This document shows, piece by piece, positions 14,755 to 22,179 of a stretch of DNA of 30,457 nucleotides. The first letter of the stretch is position 1. Every line of letters begins with the position of its first letter. This DNA is from a virus. The stretch covers positions 1 to 30,457 of IMG/VR virus record IMGVR_UViG_3300046534_000322; one strand, written 5' to 3'. The notes under the pieces were generated by a model. The model searched no databases and was not told where the DNA came from. It saw nothing but the letters and a program-made list of their open reading frames with translations. A program made the position numbers and the translations under genes.

Positions 14755-15168
14755 CTAAACTATTGGTACGATGGCATTCGCTGCATTATTGATAGCCTCT
14801 TGAAGCGCTGGGAGGTCTTTGATACTTGTTGAACCATGAGCTAAGGATGCCAATAGAGCGGTCTCAGCAGCCTTCTTAGCGCGTTGTTGCTTAGTCCAAT
14901 GGGATACACCGACTTTGCACATCGAAGCTAATCCAGTCGCACTCGAGGCCTTCTTCCCATATTCGTGAGTGGATACTTCTTCCCATTGCTTGTGGTAGTA
15001 GCAATAGACTGAGGTGACATTACCTTCGCTGTCCTTAATGAAATTCTTGGAATTCTGCTTAGTGGTAACTAATTCAAGAATCTGAGGGAGCATCGTTGAT
15101 ACCTTCTTGTTTTTGTTAGCTTCAAGAAGAGCGACTATTTCTGCGTACTGGGTTTTGATGTTTGACAT
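14755..15168 (-). CDS. Conserved early protein, paralogue of the 10877-11356 product
   Basis: A 137-residue protein, the first gene of the whole leftward arm. Shared with its paralogue: VxLLEANxxKKVS, YCYYHKQW, KKASSATGLASMCKVG, HWTKQQRAKKAAE and a C-terminal QEA. The basic W-x-KQQRAKKAAE helix could contact nucleic acid or RNA polymerase. AAAAGG precedes the ATG. It sits under promoter copy C, where its paralogue has a simple sigma70-like promoter. No family name is known to me. Confidence 0.85.
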   Translation of the reverse strand: MSNIKTQYAEIVALLEANKNKKVSTMLPQILELVTTKQNSKNFIKDSEGNVTSVYCYYHKQWEEVSTHEYGKKASSATGLASMCKVGVSHWTKQQRAKKAAETALLASLAHGSTSIKDLPALQEAINNAANAIVPIV

Positions 15169-15197
15169 GATGTTTTCCTTTTGGTTAGCGTGAATAC

Positions 15198-15252
15198 ATC
15201 TTAACTGCTTGTGACTTATTTAATAAATAACAAATAATTATACTATATAACT
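15198..15252 (-). promoter_or_regulatory. Phage promoter of repeated class, copy C
   Basis: The minus strand has TAAGAT (15198-15203) as -10, an 18-nt spacer, GTTATTTATT (15222-15231) and a degenerate dyad around 15237-15251 (GTTATATAGTATAAT). The gene at 15168 starts 30 nt below the -10. It lies at the edge of the structured non-coding region. Confidence 0.65.
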
Positions 15253-15483
15253 AACTGATATATACTAGCGTTAGCTAATTGTGGTACGCACGTGTACGCT
15301 CGCATAATAAATGGTGAATTATACTAGTAAGCGCTGAGTGAGCTCTGGTCGTGTTTAGTAGTCTCGGATAGGTGTTACTATTAGTTAGATGATTGGAGCT
15401 GAAATCACTTTTGAGAAATATTGAACTACTCGTGTAGTATAACTTAAGCTTATAACGCAGTTTAACACTCATAACGCTGTTCT

Positions 15484-15585
15484 ATAAATCTAATAAATCT
15501 CATCTTTTTGTAACCTGTACCTTAGATGGTAAGTATTCTTACCTTATTCATAGGTTGTATATTGATTAAGATTTATTAGATTTAT
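15484..15585. repeat. Nested inverted repeat (possible cruciform)
   Basis: Outer arms of 17 bp are exact complements (15484-15500, ATAAATCTAATAAATCT, and 15569-15585). Inside lie AACCT/AGGTT (15512-15516 and 15552-15556) and a hairpin GGTAAG-TATT-CTTACC (15528-15543). Gaps between the levels are nearly equal on both sides, so the whole 102 bp can fold symmetrically. Each outer arm is itself two copies of TAAATCT. Confidence 0.75.
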
Positions 15586-15619
15586 TAAATAATATAATAA
15601 TAACTACTAATATTAGCTA

Positions 15620-15840
15620 TACTCATAAGTTCTAAGCATATTTAGGTCTAAGCTATAAGCTCGCTGGTTCTATATTAGTTATGCTTTTAAGTTCTAAGAA
15701 CTATTGGCACGAGCATATACTCATAAGTTCTAAGAACGTTTAAGCATAAGCGAAAGCACGCTGTCATCTATGTTAGTTATATGTTATGCTTTTAAGTTCT
15801 AAGAACATTTGAGTCTAAGCTAGTAAGTTCTTATAACTTA
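15620..15840. repeat. Iteron-like palindromic repeats
   Basis: AAGTTCTAAG recurs at 15627, 15689, 15725 and 15794, three times as the dyad GTTCTAAGAAC. The left flanks alternate between ACTCAT and ATGCTTTT, so the four cores form two copies of a two-part unit about 100 bp apart. A fifth degenerate copy ends at about 15840. They look like protein-binding iterons. Confidence 0.75.
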
Positions 15841-15950
15841 TAAGTTAGTCCAGGTAGGTACCCCTAGGGTAGATGTTGCTTGTAGTTGTTCTTGCGTCCC
15901 TGCCTTTTAAATTGTAGTAGCGTTTTAGAGTTATTAAATTTATTAACTTG

Positions 15951-17576
15951 CTACACATCTCCTCCTTGCGGTATCGAGCTAGTTCTAAGAGTCTTAGCCT
16001 TGTAACTGAAACTTTTATCAGTAGCAAGCTGCCTAAGACAATCAGCTCCGTGAGAGTACTCATCATGTCTAGGAGTCTTCTTCCAGATTTTCAACTTGTC
16101 GTCCCACTCCTTAGTATACTTGTTTATGCAGCTAATTAGATAAGTGCAGCACGGGTCAATGTACATATTAGGTATGATACTACGCACGTGCTCGATGCCG
16201 TCCAGTAAGTCACCTTTAGGTATGACGTCTATGAACCACTTTTGATAATTGTCACGCTTGTAGTCTTGCACTATAGCCTTTCTCTTCTTAGCTCGTCCGT
16301 TGCTGTGATGTGCTCCTTGCTCTCGTACTTCTATGTCATGAGGGAACTTAAGAGAGTATACGTTGTCACTCCACTTGTGATTTTTGATGTAGTCAAGATA
16401 GTGCACGATAGCATATCCATCGTTGTAGTACTCATCAAGTATCTTCCACTCACCTTTATAGAACTGAGCGAAGATTAGAACTGTGTAATCGTCTACGCCT
16501 AAGTCGAAGAATACATACAGTTTAAGGTTAGGGTCGTACAGGCCCTTGACTACTCTGTTTTTACGTACACAAGTCTCGCTGAATGTGCGTGAGAAGTAGG
16601 TTCCGTCTTTGGAGGCCATGAAAGCTTCCTCTGGAGTTCCAGGGTACTCTTGAAGTATGTCGCTACCGAGTTCGCGCCTCTGAGCTATCCAGAAGTTTTT
16701 CTGCTTCACAGTTAGCTTAGCACCTGTTAGTTCCTCTAGTTTACTGAAGTAAGTTGCAGCTTCCTCGTCTATAGACTGTAGTATGTCTAATTGGCAGTCA
16801 GGGTCATCGAGCCACGATAAGAAGACAGGATAGAAGTCTTTAGGTGACATCTCACCAGAATGCAGAGCTAACTGAGAGTTGTTCCACATAGTTTTAAACT
16901 CATTGTCACCTTCAGCAGTTGATTCGATTACACCAGTGTTGCCAGCAGCTAGTGCCTGCAGTGTACCAGTCTTGACTTCTCTAGCACGCTTCGGGTAACT
17001 ATTAGCGATTTTGCCGAACTCAGATATGTGCAGGCGTTGAAGTGTAGCAGAACGAAAAGACACACGTATGAACATAGAAGAGTTGTTGCTAAAGCTGTAC
17101 TCCTTCGTATTGTCTTTCTGAAGTGACACTTGTATGAATGCTTTGATTTCATCGCTTACGTTATCCCATAAAAATTTAGTTCGTTCAAGTAGAGTAGAAG
17201 CCTCGTCAGTACCTTGAGCCATGAGTCCTACATTGAGGTGGCTCTTGAAAACTGAGTCGTCGAAGTAGCTAACAAGCCAGAATGTGCTTATGCCCTGCTG
17301 TCTTGACTTAAGTATTATTACACGAGGGTGGATTCTAGAAACAGCATACACTCTGTGCTGAGCGTAGTTCATACGGAATACTACTACTTCACCTTTCTTG
17401 TTTATAATCTTATATATGTTATTAAGGCGCCAGAGTTTGTTACTTAGGTATACTCGCTCGAACTCTTTCTTGCTAATACCTGCAGGTGGTGAGTCATTAA
17501 AGAAGTCAAAGTAACCTTTTAAGTCAGGATATAAGTAATTAAACTGCTCCCGGGTTATCGATAGTCGGTTTGTCAC
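15951..17576 (-). CDS. Terminase large subunit
   Basis: A 541-residue DNA-packaging motor. The ATPase part has an atypical Walker A, KSRQQGIST (90-98), and a Walker B/coupling segment near LHISEFGKI (about 185-193). The C-terminal RNase H-like nuclease has FFDLGVDDYT near residue 360 and the last acidic residue in SHGADC (D512). The start is GTG with AAGGAG 8 nt before it; an overlap of 38 nt with the small subunit supports coupling. It is transcribed away from the capsid genes, which is uncommon. Family clear; packaging mode not inferable. Confidence 0.93.
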   Translation of the reverse strand: MTNRLSITREQFNYLYPDLKGYFDFFNDSPPAGISKKEFERVYLSNKLWRLNNIYKIINKKGEVVVFRMNYAQHRVYAVSRIHPRVIILKSRQQGISTFWLVSYFDDSVFKSHLNVGLMAQGTDEASTLLERTKFLWDNVSDEIKAFIQVSLQKDNTKEYSFSNNSSMFIRVSFRSATLQRLHISEFGKIANSYPKRAREVKTGTLQALAAGNTGVIESTAEGDNEFKTMWNNSQLALHSGEMSPKDFYPVFLSWLDDPDCQLDILQSIDEEAATYFSKLEELTGAKLTVKQKNFWIAQRRELGSDILQEYPGTPEEAFMASKDGTYFSRTFSETCVRKNRVVKGLYDPNLKLYVFFDLGVDDYTVLIFAQFYKGEWKILDEYYNDGYAIVHYLDYIKNHKWSDNVYSLKFPHDIEVREQGAHHSNGRAKKRKAIVQDYKRDNYQKWFIDVIPKGDLLDGIEHVRSIIPNMYIDPCCTYLISCINKYTKEWDDKLKIWKKTPRHDEYSHGADCLRQLATDKSFSYKAKTLRTSSIPQGGDV

Positions 17577-18033
17577 TTAGATACTCCTTATAGCCAGATT
17601 CACCAGAGTCAAAGTTATTGTTTTGTACATTGACGTTAACAGCGTTCTTGTTGAAGAAAGCATTCTGCAAGTCACACAGAAGTTTAGTGCAGCTCATAAG
17701 GTCAACAACATCATCTGGTCCTACATTAGCTATTACTGTTTTTAGCTTAACTAATATTAGCTCAGCAGACATCTGCATGTTAACGTTAAGTCTGTCTAAG
17801 CCTTTTATCTTGTCCATAAATTCAGAAGCGTCTTCAGGCAGCTCGCCAGATATGTGCTCTATTAGTTTTAAGTCTTGTGAAAGTATTAAATCTAGTTTGC
17901 CTTCTTTTTCTGCTATGTCATACTCCTTTTTATATTTTAGAACTGTCGTGTAGCCAAGTTGAAGAGATGTGGCTATGTCAGCGAAAGCCGTGCCTTTACT
18001 TATTTCTATAAAGACTTTATCTCTGTTTGTCAT
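17539..18033 (-). CDS. Terminase small subunit (probable)
   Basis: A 164-residue protein whose N-terminus carries a HTH (GTAFADIATSLQLGYTTVLKYK, residues 14-35), followed by an oligomerisation-type helical middle and a flexible, Asn-rich C-terminus (NVNVQNNNFDSG). This is the layout of phage TerS proteins that bind the packaging site. It lies directly upstream of and overlaps the large subunit. AAGGAG precedes the ATG. Assignment rests on HTH plus position. Confidence 0.82.
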   Translation of the reverse strand: MTNRDKVFIEISKGTAFADIATSLQLGYTTVLKYKKEYDIAEKEGKLDLILSQDLKLIEHISGELPEDASEFMDKIKGLDRLNVNMQMSAELILVKLKTVIANVGPDDVVDLMSCTKLLCDLQNAFFNKNAVNVNVQNNNFDSGESGYKEYLSDKPTIDNPGAV

Positions 18034-18172
18034 TCTCTAGCTCCTTATTCTGCTTTGTTATAGCTTGTACTACCATTGCACTAAAGTTAATATAATTCTT
18101 TTTACAGTACAACTTTAGCTTAAGTACTTCTTTTTGTGTCTCTTCTTTAGTTGAGAAAGTGTGTATAGCCAT
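18017..18172 (-). CDS. Small ribbon-helix-helix-like protein (51 aa)
   Basis: A short frame beginning MAIHTFSTKEETQKEVLKL with a near-perfect GGAGGT ribosome site. The pattern is one N-terminal strand (IHTFST), a helix (EETQKEVLKLKLYCKKN), then NFSAMVVQAITKQNKEL. It fits the Arc/CopG ribbon-helix-helix fold, including the S-x-x-V-x-x-A-I second helix. It heads the terminase operon next to the divergent promoter region and overlaps terS by 17 nt. A transcription regulator of the late genes is the natural guess; it is not shown. Confidence 0.75.
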   Translation of the reverse strand: MAIHTFSTKEETQKEVLKLKLYCKKNYINFSAMVVQAITKQNKELENDKQR

Positions 18173-18210
18173 ATGACCTCCAAAATATTTTAATAATAAT
18201 AATATTTTTG

Positions 18211-18239
18211 TTTCTTTTTGTACACAATTATATTATAAT
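18211..18239 (+). promoter_or_regulatory. Probable late promoter of the structural operon
   Basis: TATAAT (18234-18239) lies 17 nt below a poor -35 (TTTCTT, 18211-18216), and the scaffold ATG follows 27 nt after the -10. It lacks the GTTATTTATT element, so it may depend on another factor. The 93-bp gap also has to hold the promoter of the leftward terminase operon. Confidence 0.5.
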
Positions 18240-18265
18240 GATTTTTTAACCATGAGGGTACCACG

Positions 18266-18961
18266 ATGGCAACTTTTGAAGAAGAAGTAAATGAGATTGT
18301 AGCAAATTCTACCGTAGATGAAGAAGGTAACTTGCAACTCCCAGAAGGCACAGAAGCTAATGAGCAAGTTATATACGCTGCTAAGCTTGAAAAAAGACAC
18401 AGAGACACTCAAAGCTCATATACTAAGAGTCAGCAGAGGAATAAACAGCTAGAAGCAGAGAATTCAAAGCTTGCTGAAAGCTGGGAAGTCGATGCTATAG
18501 AGTCTCTAACCTCTAGTCAGAAGTCTAAGCTAGAAGAACTAAAATCCCAAGACCCAGACGCTTACGTCAAGAAAATATCTGAAATTAGAGACGAAGCAAA
18601 AGTAACGTTTAAAGAAAAACGTGAAAAGTTAACTAAAGAAGTATCAGACTTAAGCGAATTAGAAGTACGTCAAGCAGAATTAGACGCTTACAACGCTTAC
18701 AACCCTAAAGCACAAATCACACAAGAGTCTATTGACAACGACGTCCCTCCTAGAGTAGTTAAACAGCTTAAAGAAGGTAAAATAACCTTTACAGAGTTTT
18801 TAGAAACAGCTAAAAAGTACCTAACCACTGGTAAAGCTGTTAAAAAAGGTGAAAAAATTGAAGATGAGCCTGATTTAAACAAGTCTAGCGGTTCAGACTC
18901 TCCTTCTGGTGAAGCTTTAAAAAATCAGTCGTCTAAAGACTACACTAAAGAAATATACTAA
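18266..18961 (+). CDS. Scaffolding protein (probable)
   Basis: A 231-residue, highly charged protein just before the major capsid gene. It is rich in Glu and Lys, with long helical stretches (YTKSQQRNKQLEAENSKLAE, VTFKEKREKLTKEVSDLSEL) and a disordered Ser/Gly/Asp C-terminus before a basic end (SSKDYTKEIY). This is typical of internal scaffolds that direct procapsid assembly. GAGGGT precedes the ATG with a 7-nt spacer. No protease gene is seen near by, so the scaffold may leave intact as in P22. Confidence 0.8.
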   Translation: MATFEEEVNEIVANSTVDEEGNLQLPEGTEANEQVIYAAKLEKRHRDTQSSYTKSQQRNKQLEAENSKLAESWEVDAIESLTSSQKSKLEELKSQDPDAYVKKISEIRDEAKVTFKEKREKLTKEVSDLSELEVRQAELDAYNAYNPKAQITQESIDNDVPPRVVKQLKEGKITFTEFLETAKKYLTTGKAVKKGEKIEDEPDLNKSSGSDSPSGEALKNQSSKDYTKEIY

Positions 18962-19138
18962 TCCTATTTATTATATAATGCTGTACATTACCGCACGGAC
19001 GCGGTACTATAATACAGTAATAGTAAATTATCAGATGACTCGGTTTTTAACCACCATCGCACCTCAATTTACTAGCCAAGGACTCCTAAGGGATTCTCCT
19101 AAATAACACTTAACTTATAATCAACTTGGAGAATTATC
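18962..19138 (+). promoter_or_regulatory. Structured leader before the capsid gene
   Basis: The 177-nt gap holds TACCGC-ACGGAC-GCGGTA (18989-19006), enclosed by CTGTA (18981-18985) and TACAG (19013-19017). Two TATAAT boxes occur, at 18974-18979 and 19008-19013, but neither has a convincing -35. No T tract follows, so it is not a standard terminator. It may be a separate capsid promoter with a stabilising 5' hairpin or an RNA-processing site. Confidence 0.45.
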
Positions 19139-20290
19139 ATGACTACAGCAGTCGTAGATATTGGCTCAGACTTAGTACGTAAGAAGTGGATGAGAGAAGG
19201 TCTCGTTCAGTCTGCATCTAAGTCTTTTTGGGGTGCATATACTGGAACATCTAAAGATGCTATAGTATTTCAGTCTAATAACGAAAATTCGGGGTCTGGA
19301 CATACAGTAGTATTCGATTTTGATGGCAACCTTAGTGGTAAAGGCATCAAAGGTAAAGACACAGCGTTCGGTAAAGGCGAACAGAAGAAGAAATTCTCTG
19401 ACAAGCTTACTGTAGAGCGTTATCGTCTAGTCGCTGACAATGGCGATAAATTTGACGGTGTGAACATCGGTGATTTAAGCATCAATGAGCACAGCGACTC
19501 TCGTAACAAACTCGGCGATTTATTTGTCCGTTTTAAAGACCAAATGTTGTTTGACGCAGCTTCTGGTGTCGTAAATACTGAAAGTAAGCAGGTTCAGGCG
19601 CCTACTCACGTAATTGACTTGGGTACTACCTTTACTTTTAACCAACTGTTAAGTATAAGTACTACTTTGAAAACGTCTCAAGGTTTCACTACAGGCGCTA
19701 TTCGTGCTCCACTTAAGCCATTTATGATGGACGGCGACAAGCCAATGTGGGTCATGATGATTGACGCTTCAATGGCTAACATCTTGCGTAAAGACAGTAA
19801 CTTCCAAACTATTGTTTACAACGCTGATGTTCGAGGTAACAACAACAGACTACTATCTGGCGTAATGGGCAAAATCGGTAACCTTATGATTGTAGAAGCT
19901 CCTCAGTTCTTTGGTGCTACTGAAGGAATAGTTCCTGGTTTTGGTTTTAACGACTCAGAAGTAGAAATTGCAGGCTTACGTCAGTATGACGGCGCAACTC
20001 CAGCTACAGCTATATGGACTGGTCAAACTGGTTTTGACTACAGTTCTAGTAACTTGCATTCTCGTGGTTTTATATTAGGCGCTGGTGCTTTGCAGATTGC
20101 TTTTGGTAAGCAGCCTGATTATAAGTATAAAGGTTCTCAAGATTTTGACATCAAGTCTGAATCTGCTGTTGAGTTCTGGACTGACGCTTGTAAAACTAAG
20201 CTTTTAGCAGAAAACAAAGACTACAAAGCAGCCAAAATCTCGGGTATTGATTATGGCCTAATTGCTGTTGATGTTAAGGTAGGGAGCTAA
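19139..20290 (+). CDS. Major capsid protein (N4-gp56 / DUF4043 family)
   Basis: A 383-residue shell protein. The start (RKKWMREGLVQSASKSFW) and end (FILGAGALQIAFGKQPD, then GIDYGLIAVDVKVG) follow the Phage_capsid_3/DUF4043 and N4-gp56 type, a form of the HK97 fold common in phages without a capsid protease. The middle, KKFSDKLTVERYRLVADNGD and HSDSRNKLGDLFVRFKDQML, also fits. GGAG precedes the ATG. It stands between the scaffold and a small accessory protein, the usual capsid context. Confidence 0.92.
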   Translation: MTTAVVDIGSDLVRKKWMREGLVQSASKSFWGAYTGTSKDAIVFQSNNENSGSGHTVVFDFDGNLSGKGIKGKDTAFGKGEQKKKFSDKLTVERYRLVADNGDKFDGVNIGDLSINEHSDSRNKLGDLFVRFKDQMLFDAASGVVNTESKQVQAPTHVIDLGTTFTFNQLLSISTTLKTSQGFTTGAIRAPLKPFMMDGDKPMWVMMIDASMANILRKDSNFQTIVYNADVRGNNNRLLSGVMGKIGNLMIVEAPQFFGATEGIVPGFGFNDSEVEIAGLRQYDGATPATAIWTGQTGFDYSSSNLHSRGFILGAGALQIAFGKQPDYKYKGSQDFDIKSESAVEFWTDACKTKLLAENKDYKAAKISGIDYGLIAVDVKVGS

Positions 20291-20292
20291 TC

Positions 20293-20724
20293 ATGACTGA
20301 TTTAGTACGTAAGAATAACAACATGCAGAAAAAAGGTGTCTGTATGTTTGTCGCACCCATCGTAGAAGGTACTGCTGATGGTAACGTAGAAGCTGCTGCA
20401 GGTAATCATTTACTTGGTTATTTGCCACCTGACTCTCTTGTACTTGCTACACATATACAAGTCCAAGTAGTCAGCGATGCTGCTACTTCCGCTGCAGCTA
20501 CCGTCGGTACTGCTTCTGCTGGTGCTCAGCTTATGACTGGCGCCAACCTAAAAACTGCCGGAAAACAAGGAACAGCTGTAGCAGGCGTTGAAACAGGAAC
20601 AGGTGTTCCTATTTGGCTTAATGTATCTAAGGCTGGCGGCGTTACTGCTGTAGCCAAGTACTTAGTATACATCGAGTACTTAGAGTATGAGAAAAATACT
20701 GGCGAGTACACTAAGTTAACTTAA
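20293..20724 (+). CDS. Capsid-associated structural protein
   Basis: A 143-residue, Ala/Gly/Thr/Val-rich protein that starts 2 nt after the capsid gene with GGGAG as ribosome site. It is beta-rich (LVLATHIQVQVVSDAA, AVAKYLVYIEYLEYEKNTGE), with a low-complexity centre. Small proteins in this position usually decorate or cement the shell. A strong terminator follows, so it is made at capsid-like levels. The specific family was not recognised. Confidence 0.72.
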   Translation: MTDLVRKNNNMQKKGVCMFVAPIVEGTADGNVEAAAGNHLLGYLPPDSLVLATHIQVQVVSDAATSAAATVGTASAGAQLMTGANLKTAGKQGTAVAGVETGTGVPIWLNVSKAGGVTAVAKYLVYIEYLEYEKNTGEYTKLT

Positions 20725-20730
20725 TCTAAT

Positions 20731-20755
20731 AGCCTCCTTATGGAGGCTGTTTATT
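20731..20755 (+). terminator. Rho-independent terminator after the capsid genes
   Basis: AGCCTCC and GGAGGCT form a perfect 7-bp stem with TTAT as loop, followed by GTTTATT. The T run is broken by one A, so some read-through is likely. This would let the capsid genes be expressed more than the downstream structural genes, for which I see no clear separate promoter. Confidence 0.8.
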
Positions 20756-20801
20756 AAAGAGCTTTAAACTAGAGTTCTTCAATAATCATTAGGAGTTAGT
20801 A

Positions 20802-21080
20802 ATGCAAATAACAGCTATAAACGGTACTTATACAATACCATCGCCTGAAGGTAACATGCGTTACCATGATTTTGCTGTAAACATACCAGCTTCAGTAACA
20901 GCTGGTACTGTAACAGTTACAGGCAAAAAGCCCGGCTCAAGCTTTTTTGAAGCTATAGAAGCTATAGACTTATCAGCTCCTTCTACTATACAGTTTATCG
21001 GAGCTGTAGAAGAGTACAAGTTTGTTTTGACTGGTGTTGCAGGCTCTGGCACTTTAACATTCACTGATACTGTGAACTGA
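20802..21080 (+). CDS. Small beta-rich structural protein
   Basis: A 92-residue protein made mainly of strands (NIPASVTAGTVTVTGKKPG, YKFVLTGVAGSGTLTFTDTV), with the feel of an immunoglobulin-like or jelly-roll decoration domain. AGGAG precedes the ATG. It is the first gene after the capsid terminator. A surface or fibre role is likely from context; no family was recognised. Confidence 0.7.
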   Translation: MQITAINGTYTIPSPEGNMRYHDFAVNIPASVTAGTVTVTGKKPGSSFFEAIEAIDLSAPSTIQFIGAVEEYKFVLTGVAGSGTLTFTDTVN

Positions 21081-21081
21081 T

Positions 21082-21594
21082 ATGTTTACTAATATAGTAA
21101 AAGGTTACAGTAGCTCACCTGTAGAGCCTGTAGATAGAACATACTGGTTTGTTACCAGAAGTACTGCTGCAGCTATATCGCACGTTGGCGGTGCAACTGA
21201 TACATATTTAACTAACAACGCTAACACTACAGCTTCTTATAACCCAGATGGAAAGCCTTTAATATGGAATCCTGCAACTGGTAAATTTGACTTGTCTAAC
21301 ACTAAAATTGGCGATGTTATTCATTTTACAGCAAGAGGTACATTTGACAATCTTGCAGCACAAGAGATTGACATGTTTATATCTGTATCGGAGGGGACAG
21401 GCTCAGCCCACGAACATCAGCTTAACCACGCTTATTATAAGACTGCTGCCGTTGGCACTGGTTTTACATTTGATTATCATATGACTATTGAAGATGCAGA
21501 TGAAAGAGACGGTGGAGCTAGGTTCAGATTTGCTAGCGTTCAAGCAGCATCTATTACAATAGATAATTTCACAGCTATAGTAACAGAAGTATAG
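21082..21594 (+). CDS. Structural (surface or fibre) protein
   Basis: A 170-residue protein starting 1 nt after the previous stop; its ribosome site is weak, so it probably depends on coupling. It looks like a beta-sandwich (GDVIHFTARGTFDNLA, IDMFISVSEGTGSAHEHQL, TGFTFDYHMTIED), like the jelly-roll head- or tail-fibre domains of marine phages. No signature was recognised. Confidence 0.7.
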   Translation: MFTNIVKGYSSSPVEPVDRTYWFVTRSTAAAISHVGGATDTYLTNNANTTASYNPDGKPLIWNPATGKFDLSNTKIGDVIHFTARGTFDNLAAQEIDMFISVSEGTGSAHEHQLNHAYYKTAAVGTGFTFDYHMTIEDADERDGGARFRFASVQAASITIDNFTAIVTEV

Positions 21595-21618
21595 TAGCCC
21601 TGTATTAAGGAGTATCTT

Positions 21619-21819
21619 ATGAGACTATGGGAAAGAGTTAAAGCCTGGAGAAGAAAAGAGCATATGGTTAAGGGAGTTAACAGAGGTCGCTGCTTCGTTA
21701 AGAAAGATTCTGAATCTACAGGCGGAGCTAAACAAGCTACAGCTAAAGCAGAATCTAAGCTAGTAGAAATTAAAGTAATACGTGCAGACGGCACAGAGGA
21801 GGTAATTAAGCATGGCTGA
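21619..21819 (+). CDS. Small basic hypothetical protein
   Basis: A 66-residue protein, basic at the start (MRLWERVKAWRRKEH) and with a small strand pair at the end (LVEIKVIRADGTEEVIK). AAGGAG precedes the ATG. The end overlaps the next gene by 8 nt. It may be a minor structural or assembly factor; nothing specific is visible. Confidence 0.62.
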   Translation: MRLWERVKAWRRKEHMVKGVNRGRCFVKKDSESTGGAKQATAKAESKLVEIKVIRADGTEEVIKHG

Positions 21820-22171
21820 TATATTCACAGATGCAGGGGAAGCTAAAACTGCAGACATTATTGACGGTACAGTATCAGCTCCTACTTGGAGAGCTGCTTG
21901 GGGAGCAGGAGCTGGTACTGCAGCTAAAGCGGATACTACTCTGTTTTCTGAGGGTGCTGAAGCACGCGTTAGCACAACTAACTCGCAACCTATAGCTAAC
22001 CAGAACCAGTTCGTAGCTACCATTACTTCTTTAAGTGCGCAGACTATCACTAACGCTGGAGTATTTGATGCAGCTAGTGCTGGCAGTATGCTGCTTAAAA
22101 GTGACTTCACCGGTATAGCATTAGCTATAGGTGATAAGATAGCGTTTACTTTTCAACTTACTTGGTCTTAA
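21812..22171 (+). CDS. Beta-rich phage structural protein
   Basis: A 119-residue protein. WGAGAGTAAKADTTLFSE, then ITNAGVFDAASAGSMLLKSDF and the end GDKIAFTFQLTW follow a pattern I know from small structural proteins of many tailed phages (...AITNAGxFDA...LKxDF...GDxIxFTF). Such proteins are probably part of the head surface or tail tip. GAGG inside the upstream gene serves as ribosome site. Confidence 0.72.
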   Translation: MADIFTDAGEAKTADIIDGTVSAPTWRAAWGAGAGTAAKADTTLFSEGAEARVSTTNSQPIANQNQFVATITSLSAQTITNAGVFDAASAGSMLLKSDFTGIALAIGDKIAFTFQLTWS

Positions 22172-22179
22172 GATAGACT

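Larger units (their letters stand above)
15253..15950. other. Non-coding region beside terminase
   Basis: About 700 bp between promoter copy C and the end of the terminase gene hold no frame with a ribosome site. The sequence is very AT-rich, with a nested inverted repeat (15484-15585), a set of palindromic repeats (15620-15840) and a local GC-rich palindromic patch (CCCTAGGG next to GGTACC, about 15857-15871). In an otherwise packed genome this marks a functional site: a replication origin, packaging or recombination site, or a terminator region for the convergent end of the terminase transcript. Confidence 0.6.

Noticed and set aside
15275-15472. 65-codon frame on the minus strand in the non-coding region
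   Set aside because: No ribosome site, unusual Ser/Thr/Asn/His-rich composition, and it lies between structured repeats.
15620-15840. Repeats as a CRISPR array or tRNA remnants
   Set aside because: Only four short palindromic cores with unequal spacing and repeated flanks, not unique spacers; no cloverleaf could be drawn.
15845-16066. Minus-strand frame overlapping the end of the terminase gene
   Set aside because: It is in another frame of a clearly coding region and has no ribosome site.
18981-19017. Hairpin before the capsid gene as a terminator
   Set aside because: No T tract follows the stem, and stopping here would silence the capsid gene from the upstream promoter.
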